Assembly: GCF_002723455.1 (NCBI RefSeq)
Contig: NZ_PDUS01000005.1
Span: 124,001 to 188,000, forward strand
Direction of reading: 5' to 3'
Length of the DNA: 64,000 bases
Source: Pseudoalteromonas sp. 3D05
GTDB lineage: Bacteria > Pseudomonadota > Gammaproteobacteria > Enterobacterales > Alteromonadaceae
The notes under the pieces were generated by a model, which worked only from the letters and a program-made list of their open reading frames with translations, did not search any database and was not told the origin of the DNA. A program made the position numbers and the translations under genes. Below, piece by piece: positions 14,863-24,041 of this stretch. The first letter of the stretch is position 1; every line of letters starts with the position of its first letter.

Positions 14863-16155
14863 TTAGCGATTAGGTAAGGCGTTTAAGTTTACCTTAGGTG
14901 CTTTACTTGCTGGGCGCTCAAACTCGCTATGCAATTTAGTAGGGCCTGTAAAAAAGCCTGTGTTGCGTAAGTAAAAGCCTGCGTTTTCAGTGCCACCTTG
15001 ATAATCCATTCTAGATTGCTTGGCGGCAGTTGCATCATAGGTAAAACGTGCTTTAGTCAGTGCGTGCCATTTGCCATCAGTATCCCTGAGCCACTGATTA
15101 CCGTATAACGCTTTGCGCTCGAATTGCCCTGCATCTGGAATGAAATTCTCTAAGAAGCTGTGTGGCCTTGCTACATATGTATTGGTATTGGGGCGCCTGA
15201 AAGAAGCGATGAAGAGCCACTTTTCATTACTAGGATCATAAAAGTATGCGCTGTAATCGGTTTTGTTATTAAGGTTTTCAGTCGGGTTTACTTTTAATAA
15301 AAAACGATAGGTTTGCTCTGCCTGCCATGGGAAAACGAGGTAACTTTGACCGCCAGAGCCTTCGTTACCAAATTTACCTGTGTATACATTGTTGCCTTTT
15401 GCTAAGAGTTGAATTCTCATTTCAACAGGGATAGCTGTCGGATCATCCGTTTGAAATGGGCTCCACACTGAAAACAAAACTCTGCGTTCGGTTTCAGAGT
15501 TAACCTGTATACCAAAGTAACCCTCAGCAAACCCGTTAGCCATAAAATATGAGCCCTGATGATCATAGCCTTTTGGTACTGTGAGCTCAGAGTAAAACCA
15601 TTGATAGTCTTTTGAAGTGTCATCTATAGGGTAATTTAAATGTACTGACGGACCACGACGGCCCCAGTAAATATCGTCTTTGACATATAAAGGTGCGGCG
15701 ATGTTTTTATCTAGCGTGATAATGATCCCTTCAATATCTGCAAAGGTTCTTGCACTTCGAGTGAGTCCACTCAATATCAGCTGCTGGTAGCCTGCATCTG
15801 TTGGGTTAAATTGCCCCAGGTCGATATCTTGGAATTGTTGATTTGTGAGCTTGATGATCTGGCTTTGCTGATTAAAAGTGACTTTTAATTGGCTGTTTCC
15901 GCCAGTAACTTTTGCACGTATTTTTAAATTGAAAGGGGCGTTTGTTGGCAAATAAAAGTAGTGGCTAATTGGTACTGCAGGGTCTTGCCAGTGAGTAATT
16001 CCTTGGTCACTGAGCAGGTTTTTATTTTCTACAATGCTATGGTTGGTGGCACTATTGCCATAGCTGGGAATGAAGTAGTCAGTGGTTTGATTTGCTGCGA
16101 CTAAGGGAGAAAGTAAACCGCCCAATAATAAGCTAACAAGTAGTAAAAATCTCAT
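14863..16155 (-). CDS. DUF3472 (and DUF5077-like) exported protein
   Basis: A 430-residue exported protein with signal peptide MRFLLLVSLLLGGLLSPLVAA. The N-terminal half is a carbohydrate-binding-like beta-sandwich resembling DUF5077. The C-terminal half has DUF3472 hallmarks: VWSPFQTDDP, KFGNEGSGGQSYLVFPW, SFRRPNT and the FLENFIPDAGQFERKALYGN region. ATG at 16155 is preferred over 16167 because the latter lies directly against a terminator hairpin and would add four residues before the signal. DUF3472 proteins occur in polysaccharide-utilisation loci, often beside glycosidases. Here the neighbours are a TonB receptor and a GH109 enzyme, which suggests glycan handling in the periplasm or outside. 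No activity is established. Confidence 0.8.
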   Translation of the reverse strand: MRFLLLVSLLLGGLLSPLVAANQTTDYFIPSYGNSATNHSIVENKNLLSDQGITHWQDPAVPISHYFYLPTNAPFNLKIRAKVTGGNSQLKVTFNQQSQIIKLTNQQFQDIDLGQFNPTDAGYQQLILSGLTRSARTFADIEGIIITLDKNIAAPLYVKDDIYWGRRGPSVHLNYPIDDTSKDYQWFYSELTVPKGYDHQGSYFMANGFAEGYFGIQVNSETERRVLFSVWSPFQTDDPTAIPVEMRIQLLAKGNNVYTGKFGNEGSGGQSYLVFPWQAEQTYRFLLKVNPTENLNNKTDYSAYFYDPSNEKWLFIASFRRPNTNTYVARPHSFLENFIPDAGQFERKALYGNQWLRDTDGKWHALTKARFTYDATAAKQSRMDYQGGTENAGFYLRNTGFFTGPTKLHSEFERPASKAPKVNLNALPNR

Positions 16156-16165
16156 AGTATGTTCC

Positions 16166-16192
16166 ATAAAAAAGCGCCGATAAACGGCGCTT
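16166..16192 (-). terminator. Terminator after the GalNAc-locus TonB receptor
   Basis: AAGCGCCG and CGGCGCTT form an 8-bp GC-rich stem with a 5-base loop. On the minus strand it is followed by TTTTTTAT. It separates the receptor from the DUF3472 gene, so the latter is either read through or has its own promoter. Confidence 0.8.
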
Positions 16193-16208
16193 AGTTGAAG
16201 AGGTGCTA

Positions 16209-19046
16209 TTAAAATGACGCAGAAAAGCCTAAGCTAATCGAGCGGCCATAGCGCGCCAAGCGACGAATTTGTTCTTCAGTTTTAACATACGACCATTGTC
16301 GCTCGTTTGTTAAATTAGTGACGCTTAAATCAACGCGCATTTTTTTAGTAATGTTGTAACTTGCACTAAAATCATACTGACCATAATCGGCCGCCCACTC
16401 AGGTCCGCCCCATGCATCTGGGTATACTAAGTAATCATCACGCCAGTTATAAGCAATACGCGTTTGGTAATCACCTTTCTCATAATAAATCACAGCATTA
16501 TATGAGTGTTCAGACATGCCAACAAAAGGAAGATCGTTTAGCTCTTCATCATCGTAGCTGCTGTCTGTGTAAGTATAGTTTACTTGTACACCTAAGCCAT
16601 CAAAGGGGGCAGGAAGTACTTCATCAAACGATTGCTGGTAAGCTGTTTCAAAGCCTAATATGGTTGCGCCTTTTTCTGACGTTGGTGAGATTTTAGTAAA
16701 AACAGGCCCTTCAACTTCAACGTCATCTTTAAAGTAATTACCCACTTGCGCGGTGCCGACACGGCCACGAGCTATGACAGATTCTATATCTTTATAATAC
16801 GCTGCAAATGTAAGTGCGCCATAATCAGAAAAATACCATTCAATTGTGCTATCAAGCTGGTTTGCTCTGAGTGGCTCAATACCAGGGTTAGAGGCATGGT
16901 ACTCAGCATTATTAAAGTCTAAGTAACTATACGGTGATAAGTAACTAAGGTTTGGCCGTGTGATCACTTTTGCGGCACTAAAGCGATACAGTAAATCGTC
17001 GCGTAAGTTAAGCTTGAAGTTTAAGCTAGGTAGTACGTCGGTGTAGCTTTCATCTGTTGTTGAACGTGCATAATAATCGTCAATATCACCATCAACACGA
17101 TAGCTTAACGCACCGTCTTTTTCAGTCACATTGTAGCGAACATTTTCAACATCAAAGGTATAGCCATCCGATGTGACATCGGTTTTAATAACGCGAACAC
17201 CCATGTTCAGTGCAAAAGGGAATTGACCGATATCGCCTTGTAGGTTTGTTTCAACAAAGGCTGCTAGGGTTTGCTCTGTTAATGCAAAGGAGTCTTGCGG
17301 GCTGTTTTTTGCAATAATTTTATCTTTAGCGGCTTGTGGGTTGATTGTTTCATAAAAAGCATAAAGCTTATCGTAATCAAAGCTGGCCCATGGATCTGGG
17401 TGCTTGCCTGGTTCGCCATCTAAGAAGTTATCAAAATTAGCTGGGACTAGCACATCAGCAGGTAAGCGGAATAAACTTAAGCCGCCAAGCTCTTCAACAC
17501 TAGAGTCATCAAAGCTATCGTATTCAGAGTTTTTAAAGTAAGCACCACCGTTACTAAACATGGAGGCATTTTTAGATTTAAATACGCTGCGCTCTTTCGT
17601 TTGTTTGCCGTAATGTAAGCCAAATTGCACATCTTTTACTAGCTCAAAAGAAGGAATATAAGTTGCTGCGAGACGTACTTCTTCGATTTTGTCTTTCACA
17701 TCGGTGCCAGAGTTATAGCTGTAGTGCGCACCAAAAGGTTGCTCTGAGCTAAGCGCTGGTGTCATCGTTACATCTGGTAGCATATTACTGCCAGTTTGGT
17801 CGATGGTGATGCCATCAACAAAACCACGGGCTACAATAAAGCGGTTATTACCATTGCTAACATTTTTAGCTTGTGATTGTGAGATATCTAGATCAACAGT
17901 TAAGTTATCAGTGGCATACCAAACAGTATTGAAGCCCCATTGCCATGTATCGGTATTGCGCGGTACGGAAACATTCAGCAGCTCGGCCATAGCGCCATCA
18001 ACAAGTTCTACGTAGTTTGCATTGCCATCTTCATTAAACTTTACCTCACCGATTGCCGGAATGCCGGGAGTCCAAGACTCATCGTAGGTCACAAAGGAGA
18101 TTTGGTATTGCTCACCATTAGTTTCATACTGTGAATACATACTATCAAAGTTCACATCAAACTTATCTGATGGGCGCCATTGCAACGCTAGACTTGCGCC
18201 AAGACGTTCGCGTGTATCTTGCCAGTTTGAGTAGCGCACGTAGCCTGGAATTATAGACGGATATGATTTCTCATTGTCCTCAAGCTCACCATTGCCATTA
18301 CTATCGATTGGAATACGAACGTCTACGTTTTCATCTGGGTCATAGAAGCCTTGGCCTTCATATGAATCAGCACGTTGTGTACGCTCAGAGTAAACAGCAG
18401 TAAATAATGCGCCAAAGGTGTCATCAAAAAATGTATCGCTAATTAAGAAAGATGCTTGCGGATTTACATCACCCGTTCGTTCTTCATAAATGCCTTTGGC
18501 ACTGCCTGATAAAGTAAATCCATCTAAATCAAGCGGTTTACGGGTTTTAATATTGATGACAGAGCCTATGCCGCCTTCTTGTGTTTTACTTTGTGGAGAT
18601 TTATATACTTCGAGGGATTGGACAATTTCTGGGGCGATTAAATCAAAATTAAAATTACGGCTGGAATGCTCTGATGCCATGCGCCGACCATTAACGGTGG
18701 TCACGTTATAGTCACCACCTAAACCCCGCACGGTCACGTTTTGCCCCTCGCCACCGTTACGGGTAATTGCAATACCTGTCATTCGTTGTAGTGCTTCTGC
18801 AATATTTTGGTCTGGGAACTTACCGATATCTTCTGCAACGATGGCATCCATAACCCCAACAGCTTGCTGTTTTAAATACAGGGATTCCTTAATACTCGAG
18901 CGAACACCTCTGACTTCGATTACTTCTACTTGCTCAGCCTCGGCTTCTTTTTCCGTTTTTTTATCTTCTTCAGCAGCCAAGGTTGCGCCACTGAAAATGG
19001 CACTCATGGACAAAAACAGGGTGGACAGTTTTAGTTGTGCTTTCAT
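16209..19046 (-). CDS. TonB-dependent receptor, probable GalNAc-glycan uptake
   Basis: A 945-residue receptor of the TonB-Xanth-Caul type. It has a signal peptide (ending GATLAA), a TonB box (VEVIEVRGVRSSIKESL, about 40-56) and a plug with DIGKFPDQNIAEALQRMTGI and VRGLGGDYNVTTVNGR. A long barrel ends in an aromatic phenylalanine (SISLGFSASF). This subfamily usually transports carbohydrates. It lies 100 bp downstream of the GH109 gene on the same strand, next to the aga catabolic operon. In Shewanella the GalNAc regulon includes such a receptor (AgaO). The ligand, a GalNAc-containing sugar, is inferred from neighbours. Confidence 0.92.
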   Translation of the reverse strand: MKAQLKLSTLFLSMSAIFSGATLAAEEDKKTEKEAEAEQVEVIEVRGVRSSIKESLYLKQQAVGVMDAIVAEDIGKFPDQNIAEALQRMTGIAITRNGGEGQNVTVRGLGGDYNVTTVNGRRMASEHSSRNFNFDLIAPEIVQSLEVYKSPQSKTQEGGIGSVINIKTRKPLDLDGFTLSGSAKGIYEERTGDVNPQASFLISDTFFDDTFGALFTAVYSERTQRADSYEGQGFYDPDENVDVRIPIDSNGNGELEDNEKSYPSIIPGYVRYSNWQDTRERLGASLALQWRPSDKFDVNFDSMYSQYETNGEQYQISFVTYDESWTPGIPAIGEVKFNEDGNANYVELVDGAMAELLNVSVPRNTDTWQWGFNTVWYATDNLTVDLDISQSQAKNVSNGNNRFIVARGFVDGITIDQTGSNMLPDVTMTPALSSEQPFGAHYSYNSGTDVKDKIEEVRLAATYIPSFELVKDVQFGLHYGKQTKERSVFKSKNASMFSNGGAYFKNSEYDSFDDSSVEELGGLSLFRLPADVLVPANFDNFLDGEPGKHPDPWASFDYDKLYAFYETINPQAAKDKIIAKNSPQDSFALTEQTLAAFVETNLQGDIGQFPFALNMGVRVIKTDVTSDGYTFDVENVRYNVTEKDGALSYRVDGDIDDYYARSTTDESYTDVLPSLNFKLNLRDDLLYRFSAAKVITRPNLSYLSPYSYLDFNNAEYHASNPGIEPLRANQLDSTIEWYFSDYGALTFAAYYKDIESVIARGRVGTAQVGNYFKDDVEVEGPVFTKISPTSEKGATILGFETAYQQSFDEVLPAPFDGLGVQVNYTYTDSSYDDEELNDLPFVGMSEHSYNAVIYYEKGDYQTRIAYNWRDDYLVYPDAWGGPEWAADYGQYDFSASYNITKKMRVDLSVTNLTNERQWSYVKTEEQIRRLARYGRSISLGFSASF

Positions 19047-19146
19047 AATAGTTACCTGTATTTTACTTGTTGATGGTTGTTTTTTTATTGCTTTACTTAG
19101 GGTTAGGCGTACTGGTAGTCGTTACCTACCAATACGCTTTATTTAA

Positions 19147-20520
19147 TTACGAAATAATGCCAAGTGGCTTGGCTTGTTGCCAAAGTCCACGAGTGAAATC
19201 CGGGAAGTCTTTGCTGTTACTGCGATCGGCAACCGAGTCAACAGAGAGTGGAAACACTGCTGACCACGCCGCAGCGTCATATACATCCTGATCAAGTGGC
19301 TCGCCATTGCGAAGGCAGAAAATAATGCGCCAAAACATAAGGAAGTCCATACCACCATGGCCGCCGTTGCGCTCAGCTTCTGCGCCCATTTTTTGCCAAA
19401 GCGGGTGATCATATTTGTTATACCAATCTGCCATATCGTAATCCCACTCGTGGTAGCTTTTGCTGCCACCTTGCTCAAGTGCAATACGATTAGGGAAACC
19501 AGCAAATACGCCATTGGTACCTTGAATTAGGTTGTGACGAGAGTAAGGGCGCGGTGTGGTTGTATCGTGTTGCACCATGATGCTGCGGCCTTTAACCGTT
19601 TTAATGATGCTGGTATTCATATCGCCAGCGACATAATTCAGCTTGTTGCGACCATGATCTGCTGGAAATTCTTTTTTAGCGTATGCTGCACGGCCCAGTG
19701 ACGGTGAGCTCATTGATGTTATGTAGTCAAAACGATCACCGCGATTAATATTCATATACTGTGAAACGGGTCCCAAACCATGGGTTGGGTATAAGTTACC
19801 GTCAACCGCGGCGTGCCAAGGCGTGCGCCAAGAACCTGTTTTATGGTCAATCTCTTTCATTTGCCAGCGTAATTCATGGATATACGCTGCTTCACCATGG
19901 AGCAACTCACCAAAAATACCTTGGCGAACCATATTCAATACCATGAGCTCATCACGTCCATAGCAGACATTTTCCAACATCATGCAGTTCATTTGGGTAC
20001 GTTCAGAGGTGTTTACTAATTGCCATGCTTCTTCAACGGTTACGGCTGCGGGCACTTCAACAAACGCATGTTTACCACTTTCCATGGTCGCTACTGCCAT
20101 GGGGGTATGCCATTTCCAAGGCGTTGAGATAATAACGATATCAATATCTTTGCGCTCTAGCATGCGAAGATAATCATGATCGTCTTTGCCGTAGGTATCT
20201 GGCTTTTTAAAGCCTTTATCGACCACTATTTTTACTGCTCTATCTACAACAGCCTGATGGGTATCGCAAATTGCTTTGATTTCAACACCGTCTAAATGAC
20301 AAAAATGTTTAACGGCACCAACACCTCGCTCACCTACACCTATAAAGCCGACTCTTACCACATCCATTTTAGGTACGGTTAAGCCTAGCGTTGAGCGTCC
20401 TTGTGTTGCGGTTTTTAGCATTGAGTTGGCATTGGTTGTGGAAGTGCAACCTAACGCGGCGCTTGTTGCTGCAATTGCGGCCATTGATTGAAGGAATCGT
20501 CTGCGGTTGAGATCGCCCAT
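19147..20520 (-). CDS. GH109 alpha-N-acetylgalactosaminidase, Tat lipoprotein
   Basis: A 457-residue Gfo/Idh/MocA-fold protein. The N-terminus has a twin-arginine motif (NRRRFLQ, residues 5-11), a hydrophobic stretch and a lipobox ending at C25 (SAALGC), so it is exported folded by Tat, possibly as a lipoprotein. The NAD-binding motif GVGERGVG is at about 61-68. Export together with NAD binding is the signature of GH109, which cleaves terminal alpha-GalNAc by an NAD-dependent redox mechanism. AAGGG lies eight bases before the ATG. It is divergent from agaR and separated from it by candidate AgaR operators. An ordinary oxidoreductase is the alternative, but the GalNAc neighbours argue against it. 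Confidence 0.88.
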   Translation of the reverse strand: MGDLNRRRFLQSMAAIAATSAALGCTSTTNANSMLKTATQGRSTLGLTVPKMDVVRVGFIGVGERGVGAVKHFCHLDGVEIKAICDTHQAVVDRAVKIVVDKGFKKPDTYGKDDHDYLRMLERKDIDIVIISTPWKWHTPMAVATMESGKHAFVEVPAAVTVEEAWQLVNTSERTQMNCMMLENVCYGRDELMVLNMVRQGIFGELLHGEAAYIHELRWQMKEIDHKTGSWRTPWHAAVDGNLYPTHGLGPVSQYMNINRGDRFDYITSMSSPSLGRAAYAKKEFPADHGRNKLNYVAGDMNTSIIKTVKGRSIMVQHDTTTPRPYSRHNLIQGTNGVFAGFPNRIALEQGGSKSYHEWDYDMADWYNKYDHPLWQKMGAEAERNGGHGGMDFLMFWRIIFCLRNGEPLDQDVYDAAAWSAVFPLSVDSVADRSNSKDFPDFTRGLWQQAKPLGIIS

Positions 20521-20610
20521 AATAGTGCCCTTATGTGTTTATTATTTGTAAATTTGTTTTCACAGGCTTTTATTTGTACACCCAAGAGAATGTCAAAGCA
20601 AGATAAAAAT

Positions 20611-20630
20611 CTTTCGTTTGCTTTCATTTG
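20611..20630. promoter_or_regulatory. Candidate AgaR operator, GH109 side
   Basis: CTTTCGTTTG is directly followed by CTTTCATTTG, two 10-bp repeats differing at one base. AgaR of enterobacteria and Shewanella recognises runs of CTTTC-type repeats. The site lies 91 bp upstream of the GH109 start, on the GH109-proximal side of the intergenic region. Confidence 0.7.
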
Positions 20631-20725
20631 TCTTGTGGTTTTATTTTTATTTTTACATTTGCTGTTTAAAATCAGTTTCTTATGTTTAATTATTGCTAAT
20701 AAATAAAAAATGTAAAAAAATTGAA

Positions 20726-20776
20726 TTGAAAGTAAGTGAAAGCTGCGTACAATGAATGAAAGTAAATAATGAAAGA
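20726..20776. promoter_or_regulatory. Candidate AgaR operators, agaR side
   Basis: Four GAAAG boxes occur in two pairs. One pair is in TTGAAAGTAAGTGAAAGC (20726-20743). The other is in 20751-20776 (TGAAAGT and TGAAAGA, 12 bp apart). They are reverse complements of the CTTTC motif at 20611. They end 9 bp before the agaR start and would overlap its promoter, consistent with autorepression. The spacer of about 80 bp to the 20611 site is very AT-rich. Confidence 0.65.
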
Positions 20777-20784
20777 GAGCGGGC

Positions 20785-21555
20785 ATGCTTAACACTATCG
20801 AAAGACGTCATGAAATTGTGCAATTAGTTTGTAAACAAGAGCGCGTACAGGTTCCTGAGCTTGCTCAGTTGTTCGGTGTATCGACAGTTACTATTAGAAA
20901 CGATTTAAATGAACTGAATGAAAAGGGTTTGTTAGTGCGTTCTCGAGGTGGTGCTGTGATGAGTAACCGTCTTACGCAAGAGTTGTCATTAAAAGAGAAG
21001 CACGATGCGAACCGCAGCATTAAAGAGCGTTTAGGTAAATTTGCTGCCAGCTTAATTAAAGACGGTGAATCGATCATTTTAGACTCAGGGACTACAACGG
21101 AAGAGGTCGCTAAAAACTTAACCAACCATCACAGTGTAGTAGTGATGACTAATGGGTTAAATGTCGCGCACTCGCTGTTAAATGCACCATCGGTTGAAGT
21201 ATTGATGACCGGTGGAACATTGCGAAAAAAATCATTGTCATTTTATGGTCGCCAAGCAGAGCAGCATTTGCAGCAATACCACTTTGATAAATTAATTTTA
21301 GGTGTCGATGGTTTTGAGAAAGACATCGGTATTACTACGCATTTTGAGCTTGAAGCCTTATTAAACCGGGTGATGTGTGAAGTATCGAGAGAAATAATAG
21401 TTGTTACCGATTCGAGTAAATTTAATCGTAAAGGGGTACATAAAATAATTTCTGCCAGTGAAGTAAATACAGTAGTGACAGACAGTGGGATCCCTGCCGA
21501 TATTAAAACCGCTCTTGAAAGTGCAGGTGTTCAGTTACACATAATCGACCTTTAA
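20785..21555 (+). CDS. agaR: DeoR-family repressor of GalNAc catabolism
   Basis: A 256-residue DeoR/GlpR-type regulator. The N-terminal winged helix-turn-helix (VPELAQLFGVSTVTIRNDL, about 27-45) is followed by the sugar-phosphate sensing domain with DSGTTTEEVAKNL, MTGGTLRKKSLS and GVDGFEKDIGITT. The family represses sugar operons and is released by a phosphorylated intermediate. It heads the agaZ-agaS-agaK-agaA operon and faces the GH109 and receptor genes. GAAAG/CTTTC repeats occupy the shared promoter region. The assignment as AgaR rests on motif order plus context. Confidence 0.9.
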   Translation: MLNTIERRHEIVQLVCKQERVQVPELAQLFGVSTVTIRNDLNELNEKGLLVRSRGGAVMSNRLTQELSLKEKHDANRSIKERLGKFAASLIKDGESIILDSGTTTEEVAKNLTNHHSVVVMTNGLNVAHSLLNAPSVEVLMTGGTLRKKSLSFYGRQAEQHLQQYHFDKLILGVDGFEKDIGITTHFELEALLNRVMCEVSREIIVVTDSSKFNRKGVHKIISASEVNTVVTDSGIPADIKTALESAGVQLHIIDL

Positions 21556-21603
21556 TTTCCATAGTACGAATATCAATTAAAATAACCAATACAGAGGCTT
21601 GCA

Positions 21604-22884
21604 ATGACGATATTACAGCAATTAATCGCAGCGAATAAACGGGGTGAAAGGCAAGGCATTTATGCCGTATGTTCGGCGCATCCATTGGTGCTTGAAGCCG
21701 CCATATTGCAAGCCAAGCAAGACAATAGTTACTTATTAATAGAAGCGACGGCTAATCAGGTTAATCAATTTGGCGGTTATACTGGCATGTTACCTGCTGA
21801 TTTTATGACGTTTGTTGAAAGGCTTGCAGAAGAGCAGGGCTTTGCGGTTGATAAACTGATCCTCGGTGGTGACCATCTAGGTCCGGTGTGTTGGTGCGAT
21901 GAGAGTGCTGAAGCAGCAATGCACAAGGCGGAGCAATTAATTGCTAGTTATGTAGCGGCAGGGTTTAAGAAAATTCACTTAGATACCAGTATGCGCTGTG
22001 CTGATGATGACGAGATTTTAGCGGATGAAACCGTGGCAATACGAGCGGCACAGTTATGTGAAGTAGCTGAGAAAACAGCACTGAAAGTATTTGGTCATAG
22101 TGACTTGGTGTATGTTATAGGTACTGAGGTGCCACCACCTGGTGGGGCTGATGAACATATAGATACGTTAGCCGTTACAGATACAAAGCACGTTGCAAGC
22201 ACTTTAGCATTGCATCATGAAGCTTTTTTACAACTTAATTTATCATCGGCATGGCAACGTGTTGTTGGTCTAGTTGTGCAACCGGGTGTTGAATTTGATA
22301 ATACGCAAGTATTTGATTATGTCAGCAGTGCAGCTCAACAACTTAAACATTACATAAAATCTGTAGATGGTATTGCTTTTGAAGCACATTCAACTGATTA
22401 CCAAACACCGATCGCATATCAGCAGTTAGTGAATGACCATTTTGCGATTTTAAAAGTGGGGCCTGAGCTTACATTTGCGTTACGTGAAGCATTATTCGCA
22501 TTAAGCCATATTGAAGATGCACTAATAGATACCGAACAGTGTTCGCATTTGCGTACAGTAGTTGATGCTGATATGCAGCAGCATCCAAAAGACTGGCAGC
22601 GCTTTTATCAAGTTGAACAATCATTGCAGCAGCTATACCGTCGCTTTAGCTTTAGTGATCGCATTCGTTATTACTGGGGTAAACAAGGCAATCAAAATGC
22701 GGTTGAAAAGCTGCTTTGCAATTTACAAAATCAGCCAATCCCATTGCCATTACTAAGCCAATACATGCCATTACAGTATCTTGCTGTGCGAAATAAAACA
22801 CTTGAAAACAACCCTAAAGCCTTGGTTATTCATCACATAATGCAAGTAACCAGTCGCTACGCAGACGCGTGCTTTAAACAATAA
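21604..22884 (+). CDS. agaZ: AgaZ/KbaZ/GatZ-family protein (tagatose-phosphate branch)
   Basis: A 426-residue protein of the KbaZ/GatZ/AgaZ family: AHPLVLEAAILQAKQDNSYL near the start, LILGGDHLGPVCWCDE at about residues 83-98, and FGHSDLVYVIGTEVPPPGG at about 163-181. In enterobacteria this protein is the non-catalytic subunit that stabilises tagatose-1,6-bisphosphate aldolase. The name AgaZ has also been attached to tagatose-6-phosphate phosphorylation. AGAGG lies six bases before the ATG and 48 bp separate it from agaR. No catalytic class II aldolase (KbaY/AgaY) is present nearby, so the partner, if any, is encoded elsewhere. Confidence 0.9.
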   Translation: MTILQQLIAANKRGERQGIYAVCSAHPLVLEAAILQAKQDNSYLLIEATANQVNQFGGYTGMLPADFMTFVERLAEEQGFAVDKLILGGDHLGPVCWCDESAEAAMHKAEQLIASYVAAGFKKIHLDTSMRCADDDEILADETVAIRAAQLCEVAEKTALKVFGHSDLVYVIGTEVPPPGGADEHIDTLAVTDTKHVASTLALHHEAFLQLNLSSAWQRVVGLVVQPGVEFDNTQVFDYVSSAAQQLKHYIKSVDGIAFEAHSTDYQTPIAYQQLVNDHFAILKVGPELTFALREALFALSHIEDALIDTEQCSHLRTVVDADMQQHPKDWQRFYQVEQSLQQLYRRFSFSDRIRYYWGKQGNQNAVEKLLCNLQNQPIPLPLLSQYMPLQYLAVRNKTLENNPKALVIHHIMQVTSRYADACFKQ

Positions 22885-22904
22885 TAGACGTAAGTGAGGT
22901 AGCA

Positions 22905-24041
22905 ATGTCGAGTTATTTAGCAATTGATAAAACCCTTCTAGAATCTAGAAATAGTGCATGGACAGCAAAAGAAATTATGCAGCAAAGCAGCTGTTGGCGA
23001 GAAACACTGACTATTGTTGAGCTTGCGCGTAAGCAGCTTGATAGTTGGCTTGACCATGTGCTGGATAAGCCTAATGCGCAAATCATTTTTACCGGTGCTG
23101 GTACATCTGCCTATGTTGGAGAGGCGGTTGTTGGTTATTTAAACCAAAAGTTATCAACGTTATGTGTAAGTGTTAGTAGCACGGAATTAGTGGCTTGCCC
23201 GGAGCAGTATTTACAAAAAAGTACACCGACTTTACTTGTGTCTTTTGCGCGTTCGGGTAATAGCCCGGAAAGTGTCGCTGCTGTAGATGTAGTGAATAAT
23301 TATGTGCAGGAATCTGCCCACCTCTTTATAACCTGTAATCCAGATGGCGCACTGAACCAGCAAGCCAAAGAGCATGAGAACTGTTTTTCGCTATTGATGC
23401 CATTGCAAACGCTCGATCAAAGCTTTGCGATGACCAGCAGTTTTACTTCAATGTTGATTGCAAGTCTCGCGGTGTTTAGCGATGTGGATAACGCAGTGTC
23501 GGTGATGGCTGATTGTGTTGAAAAGAATATTCCACAACAACTTACTCAATTAAAAGCATTAGCTGAATTGCCTATGCACCGTTTAGTTTATTTAGGAGCT
23601 GGGTCGTTAAAAGGTTATGCGCAAGAATCAGCTTTAAAACTACTGGAATTAAGTGCAGGACAGGTGATGGGGTATTTTGAATCTCCACTTGGTTTTCGCC
23701 ATGGGCCAAAATCATTGGTTGATGACAAAACGTTAATTGTATTATTTGGTTCCAGCAATAACTATACAAAACAATATGATATTGACCTATTGAATGAATT
23801 GAAAGGCGATAACCAAGCACTTGCAGTTCATGCGTTAGCCTTGCCAAGTGAGGCTTCTGATGAGCCATTAGATGATGTATTTAATGGCCTGTATTATATG
23901 GTGTGTGCACAAATAATTTCCTTTTACAAAGCGTGGCAATTAGGTATTACGGTAGATAATCCATGCCCAACCGGTGAGGTAAATAGGGTGGTTCAAGGGG
24001 TAAATATTTACCCATTCCCACAAGGTAATGCTAATGACTAA
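22905..24041 (+). CDS. agaS: Galactosamine-6-phosphate deaminase/isomerase
   Basis: A 378-residue protein with two SIS (sugar isomerase) domains: IIFTGAGTSAYVGEAVVGY at about 63-81 and VSFARSGNSPESVAAV at about 110-125 in the first, and LVYLGAGSLKGYAQESALK near 227-245 in the second. FGFRHGPKSL-like sequence (PLGFRHGPKSLVDD) matches the AgaS/GlmS active-site region. AgaS converts galactosamine-6-phosphate to tagatose-6-phosphate and ammonia. It is 20 bp after agaZ and its end overlaps the kinase gene. Confidence 0.92.
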   Translation: MSSYLAIDKTLLESRNSAWTAKEIMQQSSCWRETLTIVELARKQLDSWLDHVLDKPNAQIIFTGAGTSAYVGEAVVGYLNQKLSTLCVSVSSTELVACPEQYLQKSTPTLLVSFARSGNSPESVAAVDVVNNYVQESAHLFITCNPDGALNQQAKEHENCFSLLMPLQTLDQSFAMTSSFTSMLIASLAVFSDVDNAVSVMADCVEKNIPQQLTQLKALAELPMHRLVYLGAGSLKGYAQESALKLLELSAGQVMGYFESPLGFRHGPKSLVDDKTLIVLFGSSNNYTKQYDIDLLNELKGDNQALAVHALALPSEASDEPLDDVFNGLYYMVCAQIISFYKAWQLGITVDNPCPTGEVNRVVQGVNIYPFPQGNAND

